Origin: Mycobacterium sp. E796
GTDB taxonomy: Bacteria; Actinomycetota; Actinomycetes; Mycobacteriales; Mycobacteriaceae
Direction of reading: 5' to 3'
DNA length: 52,540 nt
NCBI RefSeq assembly: GCF_001672815.1
Contig: NZ_LZKK01000304.1
Location: 1-52,540 of the forward strand
Position 1 is the stretch's first letter, and every line of letters starts with the position of its first letter. Position numbers and translations under genes: made by a program. The notes under the pieces were generated by a model, which was not told the origin of the DNA, searched no databases, and saw nothing but the letters and a program-made list of their open reading frames with translations. Of this stretch, positions 47,914-52,540 are shown piece by piece.

Positions 47914-47931
47914 ACCCACCTGTTAGCTTCG

Positions 47932-48831
47932 ATGGCCATGACGGCTCCCCCGAAAATCGCGGTCCTGGCCCCCGTCGCCGAAGGCGTCACCGCGGATCCG
48001 GAATGGATGGCGAGCTTCGCGGGCCACCTGGACCGGTGCGGGTTCGAATCGATCGTGGTCGTCGAGCACACCGTCCTGGCCACCCGCTACGACAGCGTCT
48101 ACCCGTACGACAGCTCGGGGCGGGTCGGGCTGGCCGCCGACTGCCCGATTCCCGACCCGCTCGACGTGCTCGCGTTCTTGGCCGGGCAGACCAGCCGGCT
48201 GCGGTTGGCCACCGGGGTGCTGGTGCTGCCCAACCACCACCCGGTGGTGCTCGCCAAGCGTGCGGCAACCGTCGACGCGCTCTCGGGCGGACGGCTGCGG
48301 CTGTGCGTCGGCGTGGGCTGGCTCAGGGAGGAGGTCGAGGCGTGCGGCACGGAATTCGACTGCCGGGGCAGGCGGGCGGACGAGCAGCTGGCCGTGTTGC
48401 GGGCGCTATGGGCCGACACGCCGCAGGGGGTGTCGCACCATGGCGAGTTCTTCCACTTCGACGACGTGGTGTGTTATCCCAAACCCGTTGCCAAGCAACG
48501 ACTTCCGATCTATATCGGCGGGCATAGCAAGGCGGCGGCCCGCCGGGCGGGACGGTTCGGCGACGGCCTGCAGCCGCTCGGCGTGGCCGGTCCCGAGCTC
48601 GCGTCGTTGATCGCCCTGATGCGCGACGAGGCGTCTGCGGCCGGCCGCGACCCGGCGGCGCTGGAGGTATCGCTGGGCCACGCCGTCACCAAGATCGATG
48701 CCGAGCGCGCCGGCGTCCTCGCCGATCAGGGGGCCGACCGGATCGTGCTGTCGATGCCGCCGACCGCCGACATCGAGGAGGCCAAGGACGTCCTGTCGGC
48801 GTGCGCCCAGCGGCTGTCATTGGGCTCGTGA
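47932..48831 (+). CDS. LLM-class F420-dependent oxidoreductase
   Basis: This 299-residue protein has the luciferase-like TIM barrel of F420-dependent enzymes: TGVLVLPNHHPVVLAKRAATVD, GGRLRLCVGVGW and the late segment LPIYIGGHSKAAARRAGRFGDG. The substrate is unknown. A second ATG at 47938 could be the start. It follows malQ by 18 bases and its TGA overlaps the GTG of the next gene, so it forms a coupled pair with a SnoaL-like protein. I know of no such gene here in M. tuberculosis. Confidence 0.9.
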   Translation: MAMTAPPKIAVLAPVAEGVTADPEWMASFAGHLDRCGFESIVVVEHTVLATRYDSVYPYDSSGRVGLAADCPIPDPLDVLAFLAGQTSRLRLATGVLVLPNHHPVVLAKRAATVDALSGGRLRLCVGVGWLREEVEACGTEFDCRGRRADEQLAVLRALWADTPQGVSHHGEFFHFDDVVCYPKPVAKQRLPIYIGGHSKAAARRAGRFGDGLQPLGVAGPELASLIALMRDEASAAGRDPAALEVSLGHAVTKIDAERAGVLADQGADRIVLSMPPTADIEEAKDVLSACAQRLSLGS

Positions 48832-49295
48832 CCATCTCGGCGGCTGACCGCGCGGCCCTCAGCGATCTGGTGCACCGATACGCGGCGTATGTGGATGATC
48901 GTCAATTCGACTCGGTCGCAACACTTTTCACCGAGGCCGCCGAGCTGACGGTGCCCGACCCGCCGGACGCGCTGGGGCCTGTCCACTGCCACCGCGGCCA
49001 CGAGGCGATCGGCGCCGCGGTGGCCGCCGTCGCCGCCGTCACCCGCACCGAACACGCCATCGTCGGCGAGGTCTACGACGAGACCGCCCAGGGCACCGCC
49101 GCCGGGCGCGTCGCCTGCGTCGCGCACCACTGGAGCCCGCGCGGGGACGAGGTGCTCGACGTGGTGTGGCACCTGCGTTACGACGACGAATACCGGCTGA
49201 CCGACGCGGGTTGGCGGATCGGCCGGCGGGCCCTGACCATCAACGCGATCGAGACCCGGCCGACCCGCCGATTGCGGCCGCGCGACCCCGCCTAG
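48828..49295 (+). CDS. SnoaL/NTF2-like protein
   Basis: The 155-residue protein has the NTF2-like cone fold pattern: helical start ALSDLVHRYAAYVDDRQFDSVATLF, then strands with HCHRGHEAIG, TEHAIVGEVYD and a late WRIGRRALTIN. Such proteins act as cyclases, isomerases or dehydratases, or have no enzyme role. GTG 48828-48830 overlaps the oxidoreductase stop by 3 bases, so they probably work in one pathway. Confidence 0.82.
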   Translation: MTISAADRAALSDLVHRYAAYVDDRQFDSVATLFTEAAELTVPDPPDALGPVHCHRGHEAIGAAVAAVAAVTRTEHAIVGEVYDETAQGTAAGRVACVAHHWSPRGDEVLDVVWHLRYDDEYRLTDAGWRIGRRALTINAIETRPTRRLRPRDPA

Positions 49296-49487
49296 CGGGG
49301 CAATTTCACCGCGGGCTTCAGAAGGTTATGCCCAAACTCGCAGCGCCCCACCAAGGAACCGATTCTGCGGTGAAAACCGTCATTCCGGTTCGTCGCCGAC
49401 TACCGCGACATCGGCAGCGGTTACGGGGGCTATAAGCGAGGACCACAAATATTTCGGGCGGCACCAGGCCTGTAAGGCGGCAAAGTC

Positions 49488-49513
49488 GTTTGCTCAGAGG
49501 GGCTTTCGGGTAG
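49488..49513 (+). promoter_or_regulatory. Candidate SigF/SigB-type promoter
   Basis: gttt (49488-49491), a 16-base spacer, and gggtag (49508-49513) fit the mycobacterial SigF consensus GTTT-N15-17-GGGTAT with one change. It lies 46 bases before the ATG of the small membrane protein. The remaining sequence from 49296 to 49487 shows no gene. Confidence 0.45.
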
Positions 49514-49558
49514 CCGCAGGAAAGCGGTCGAACGAAAGCGACTTTGGAGGAGGCGGTC

Positions 49559-49804
49559 ATGGGGCACCTCGCGCGGCGTCATTTCGCGAGTGACCGGGAG
49601 CGCTCCCCCGGCTTGCTCGTCGTCGCCGCGGCCGCCCTGGCATTGGTGATCTCCGTGATCAATTTCGCCCTCGGCGACGCGGGCGGCGGCGTTGACGCGG
49701 CGATCGTCGGACTGCTGGCGTTCGGTGCCGGGCTGGCGTGGCTTGCCATGGACCGCAGGGAAATCCGCGAGGCCGAACGAGGCTGGCACACGGATCGGCG
49801 GTAG
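49559..49804 (+). CDS. Small two-helix membrane protein, UsfY-like
   Basis: This 81-residue protein has two membrane helices (about 18-40 and 50-68) and a charged end (MDRREIREAERGW). The layout and the ending recall UsfY, a SigF-linked mycobacterial protein of unknown function; this is a weak resemblance from memory. ATG 49559 follows a perfect ggaggagg ribosome site by five bases, which decides the start over an upstream TTG. The SigF-type promoter candidate upstream supports stress or stationary-phase expression. Confidence 0.7.
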   Translation: MGHLARRHFASDRERSPGLLVVAAAALALVISVINFALGDAGGGVDAAIVGLLAFGAGLAWLAMDRREIREAERGWHTDRR

Positions 49805-49812
49805 GCGCAGGG

Positions 49813-50241
49813 CTACTGCAGGTTGGCCAAGTTGTTGACCGAATTGCGGATGTCCGAACGCAGCACCCTGGCGACCAGTCCCCCGACCGGGCCGCTGAGC
49901 ACCCCGCCCTTGAGGTCCGCCGTGAGGTGAAGCTTGGATCCGGGATGGTCGTCGGAGATCGTCACGCCTACCCCGATGCGGATCCCGCCGCGGCCCCGGC
50001 CTTGCAGCTCAACCGCTTTCGGTGCGTCATAACAGGTGACCTCCCAGTGGATGATGTTCCGGAAGCCCTTGACCCTAATGCACGACGAAACACACGTGCC
50101 CTTCTCGATCGTCGACGGAACCGGCCCGCGCCAGCCACCGAAAATCGTCAACCACTCGTCGAACCGGCGCAGGTCGGACGCCAGCTTCCAGGCGGTTTCC
50201 GGCGGCACATCGGACGCCATCGAAACATCTACTCGTGCCAA
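49813..50241 (-). CDS. SRPBCC (START-fold) family protein
   Basis: This 142-residue protein has the pattern of the SRPBCC hydrophobic-ligand-binding fold: ARVDVSMASDVPPETAWKLASDL at the start, FDEWLTIFGGW, and a long C-terminal helix (LSGPVGGLVARVLRSDIRNS). The ligand is unknown. The start is TTG 50239-50241 with aggag nine bases upstream; an ATG at codon 8 is less likely because it would cut the first strand. It ends 8 bases from the convergent small membrane gene. Confidence 0.82.
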   Translation of the reverse strand: MARVDVSMASDVPPETAWKLASDLRRFDEWLTIFGGWRGPVPSTIEKGTCVSSCIRVKGFRNIIHWEVTCYDAPKAVELQGRGRGGIRIGVGVTISDDHPGSKLHLTADLKGGVLSGPVGGLVARVLRSDIRNSVNNLANLQ

Positions 50242-50324
50242 CGGTTCTCGCTCCTCGCCAGGCGGTCACGGACGTTGCATCCGCATACCCGCCTGTCCCG
50301 AAGGGATAAACCCGGCGCGCCGGC

Positions 50325-50882
50325 TTAGGGCCAGGCCTCCGCCAACTGGTGGGCCACGTCGATGACTTGGGCTGCCTGCGACTGCGGCGAGTCGATCTCC
50401 TCGGCGACGTACGCGGCGATGAAGCGGCGGATCTCGCCGTCGACGCCGGCCAGGATGCGCAGCACCTCGCCGCGGAAGGATTTCGACGACACGTTGACGG
50501 TGATGTCGGAGGGGCGCGGTTTGGCGACGTCGACGATCAGCAGCAGGGGCTCGGCGGCCCGTGCCGTGGCGCGCAGCGCGATGTCACCGGAGACCACGAA
50601 CCGCTGCTTGTCGAGCCGAAGATCCAGCAGCAGGTCGAGGGCCAACGGGATGTGAATGACGAATGTGATCTCGTCCCCCAGGCGCCGGGTCACCTTGGGA
50701 TCGTGGATCTTGACGTTGGCGCTGACCTTGGCGATCCCGCCGGGGCCCTGGGCGATGGGCTCCATGGCGAACTCGTTGCCCGCGATGTCGGCGAACGCGG
50801 CGGCGACACGCTCGGGGGTGACCGCGACCTCGAAGAACCTCCGGCCGAACTCTTCGTAGGTGACATAATCGTGGTTTGGCAT
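50325..50882 (-). CDS. Conserved protein of unknown function (Rv1780-like)
   Basis: This is a 185-residue soluble protein starting MPNHDYVTYEEFGRRFFEVAV. The mix of strands and the C-terminal helices suggest an SRPBCC/DUF2505-like lipid-binding fold, but this is tentative. It corresponds by position and sequence to Rv1780, which lies next to malQ in M. tuberculosis. A longer frame upstream of ATG 50880-50882 is excluded as non-conserved. Confidence 0.8.
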   Translation of the reverse strand: MPNHDYVTYEEFGRRFFEVAVTPERVAAAFADIAGNEFAMEPIAQGPGGIAKVSANVKIHDPKVTRRLGDEITFVIHIPLALDLLLDLRLDKQRFVVSGDIALRATARAAEPLLLIVDVAKPRPSDITVNVSSKSFRGEVLRILAGVDGEIRRFIAAYVAEEIDSPQSQAAQVIDVAHQLAEAWP

Positions 50883-51117
50883 AGGCTTATACCGTCTCAC
50901 GTCCCCTGCCGGAACGGTCGCTGATCTGCTCGCGTCGCAGCAAATTCGAGCCAGGCGTGGCCCCGGCCCAGGCTGGGCGGACCCGATGGGTTTCACGAGG
51001 ATGTGACCCCGCACCCACTCCGTTGCGCTGTGAATATCACCACACGCGTGGCGCCTGGATTCGGTGCGCCGGCCGCCGGCCTGGGAGGCTGGACTGACTT
51101 GGAGGTGTTGAGAGCTG

Positions 51118-52540
51118 ATGTGCGCCCAGGAAGCTACTGCGTCGCGCTCGTTCAAGTCCCGGATCCAGGGACCGCTCACTTGGCTCGGCGGCGGCCACCG
51201 GCGCGAGCTCGGTGAAAGCCACGAGCGGCGGGCTCAGGCCGAGGAAGCCCTGGCCGGTGCGGTCGTGTTGCTCGCGGCCACGCTGGCCTGGCTGGTCGCG
51301 GGGCTGGCGTTGCGGGAGTCCACCCGCTGGCCAACGCTCGCCGTCGTGGCGCTGGCGCTCGTCTTCGGCCTGCTGGTTGGTGCGGTGACCCGCGGCACGG
51401 CCGGCGGACCCGGGCGGCGCTGGCCCGGCGTGGTGGCTCGCGGGGCCGTCGCGATCGCCGTCGGCGTTGTTGTCGGCGAGCTCGCCTCCCTCGTCATCTT
51501 TGCCAGCTCGATCGACCACCGGCTCGACGAACGGGCACTGCGCGACGCCGACTCGGCGCCGGCCGTCGTGCGGGCCTCGGCGTCGCTGCAACAATCCAGG
51601 GACGCGCGGGCCGGGCTCGAGCGCGCCGTCGCGCAGGCCCGCGAACGCCAGGACCAGGCTTTGGTCGTGGCACGCTGCGAGTACAACCCCACGCCACCCT
51701 GCCCCCAGACCCGGATCACCGGCGTGCCCGGGGCCGGGCCCGAAACCCGAACCGCGAACGAGCTTCTCGCCGACGCGCAGCACGAACTGGACGACGCGTT
51801 GGCGACCCGTGACCGCCAGGCGCCCGAACTGGACGCCCAGATCTCCCGCGAGGAGCAGGCCCTGGCCCGGGCGCGTCAGGACGTGGCCGCGGACGCCGGC
51901 CGGGGGCTCGGCGCGCGCTGGGTTGCCATGAACGAGGTCACCCTCGCCGGCGCCGGACCGTTGGCGCTGCGGCTGGCGGCGAGTGCGTTCTTCGCGCTGT
52001 TGTGCCTGCTGCCGCTGATCCTGCGGCTGTGGCGTGGCGAGACGACGCAGGACCGGCACGCGACCGCGCGGGCCGAGCGCGAACGGGCCGAGGTCGAGGC
52101 GGAAACCGCCATCGCGATCAAACGAGCGCAGGTCCGCCGCGAGGCCGAGATCATGTGGGCCGAGCACCGACTTACCCAGGCCCGGCTCGCCATCGAGGCG
52201 CAGACCGAGATCGACCGCGAGCAGCAGCGAAGGCGGGTGATGGACGCCCTCGAGGCGCCGGTGCGCGCGTCGTCGCTGCGTACGTTCGAGCCGGTGCAGG
52301 ACGACATCTACTTGCCGATCGCGGCGGAGGCGGAGGCGGCCAGCCGGGCGATCGCGCCGTTGCCCGCCGACCAGCACGAGCCCGAGGTCGAGGTGGCACC
52401 CGAGACCCCCGCGAACCTGCCCGCCCCGGTCGAGGCGGGCGGCGAGGTCGAGCCCCACGAGGAGCGGGCAACGCCGCTGATCCCATCGCTTCCGGACGCC
52501 ACCAAGGCCGCCGCCCGCTGGATTCGCCCGCTGGTCCCGC
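51118..52540 (+). CDS. DUF4407-type membrane protein with coiled coils (Rv1779c-like), truncated at the window end
   Basis: The frame is open from ATG 51118 to the right edge (474 codons) with no stop, so the C-terminus is missing. The ribosome site ggaggtg lies ten bases upstream. Predicted order: TM1 (46-65), TM2 (72-91), TM3 (108-130), coiled coil (150-183), a short loop with two cysteines (C187, C195), second coiled coil (213-256), TM4 (282-303), third coiled coil (311-375), then a proline- and glutamate-rich tail. This fits the DUF4407 layout and Rv1779c. The function is unknown. It is divergent from the Rv1780-like gene over 235 bases. Confidence 0.82.
   Translation, partial: MCAQEATASRSFKSRIQGPLTWLGGGHRRELGESHERRAQAEEALAGAVVLLAATLAWLVAGLALRESTRWPTLAVVALALVFGLLVGAVTRGTAGGPGRRWPGVVARGAVAIAVGVVVGELASLVIFASSIDHRLDERALRDADSAPAVVRASASLQQSRDARAGLERAVAQARERQDQALVVARCEYNPTPPCPQTRITGVPGAGPETRTANELLADAQHELDDALATRDRQAPELDAQISREEQALARARQDVAADAGRGLGARWVAMNEVTLAGAGPLALRLAASAFFALLCLLPLILRLWRGETTQDRHATARAERERAEVEAETAIAIKRAQVRREAEIMWAEHRLTQARLAIEAQTEIDREQQRRRVMDALEAPVRASSLRTFEPVQDDIYLPIAAEAEAASRAIAPLPADQHEPEVEVAPETPANLPAPVEAGGEVEPHEERATPLIPSLPDATKAAARWIRPLVP

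Overview
The window is high-GC actinobacterial DNA from a mycobacterium, most likely a slow grower of the M. avium-complex type. I base this on the full ESX-5 type VII secretion locus, many PE/PPE genes, and a gene order that matches M. tuberculosis H37Rv from about Rv1823 back to Rv1779c in inverted orientation. No PE_PGRS gene is present: the slot next to bacA that holds PE_PGRS33 in M. tuberculosis is a 33-base gap. The species call is inference. No rRNA, tRNA, insertion sequence or CRISPR array was seen.

Layout. Positions 1-5352 (- strand) carry ilvG, secA2, pgsA2 and a truncated DUF881 gene. bacA (5434-7353, +) is an ABC importer. Positions 7387-10153 (-) hold a TetR regulator, a glyoxalase-fold protein and a flavoprotein. 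The TetR gene is divergent from an F420-type nitroreductase-like gene, and two matching palindromes lie between them. Positions 10713-13684 hold a secreted trypsin-like protein, a sterol-desaturase-like hydroxylase (erg3) and an NDH-2-like dehydrogenase.

Positions 13689-20349 (-) form a probable magnesium-responsive transcription unit: an M-box riboswitch, a 25-codon leader ORF, a 27-codon PE-like leader ORF, three PPE genes in the PPE31-PPE32-PPE33 order, a secreted DUF732 protein and mgtC. A fourth PPE gene (20426-21694) sits just upstream with a partly decayed copy of the same leader. A 45-codon ORF resembling the C-terminal half of EsxN lies between two of the PPE genes.

Positions 22308-45374 (-) are the ESX-5 locus. 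In transcription order it reads eccB5, eccC5, (cyp143 on the + strand), ferredoxin, PPE, PE18, PPE, PPE, PPE, PE19, esxM, esxN, espG5, a small coupled ORF, eccD5, mycP5, eccE5, eccA5. EccB/C/D/E form the membrane machine, MycP5 is the mycosin protease, EccA5 and EspG5 are cytosolic ATPase and chaperone, and the Esx and PE/PPE proteins are the substrates.

Positions 45748-52540 hold malQ, an F420-dependent luciferase-like oxidoreductase coupled to a SnoaL-like protein, a small membrane protein behind a SigF-type promoter candidate, two lipid-binding-fold proteins and a truncated coiled-coil membrane protein.

The least ordinary content lies between the genes: the duplicated magnesium-responsive leader with its conserved RSG-motif peptide, the vestigial PE starts in front of PPE genes, the Esx-like fragment, the small ORF overlapping eccD5, a repeated TGTTCA motif in the ESX-5 intergenic regions, and several strong hairpins.
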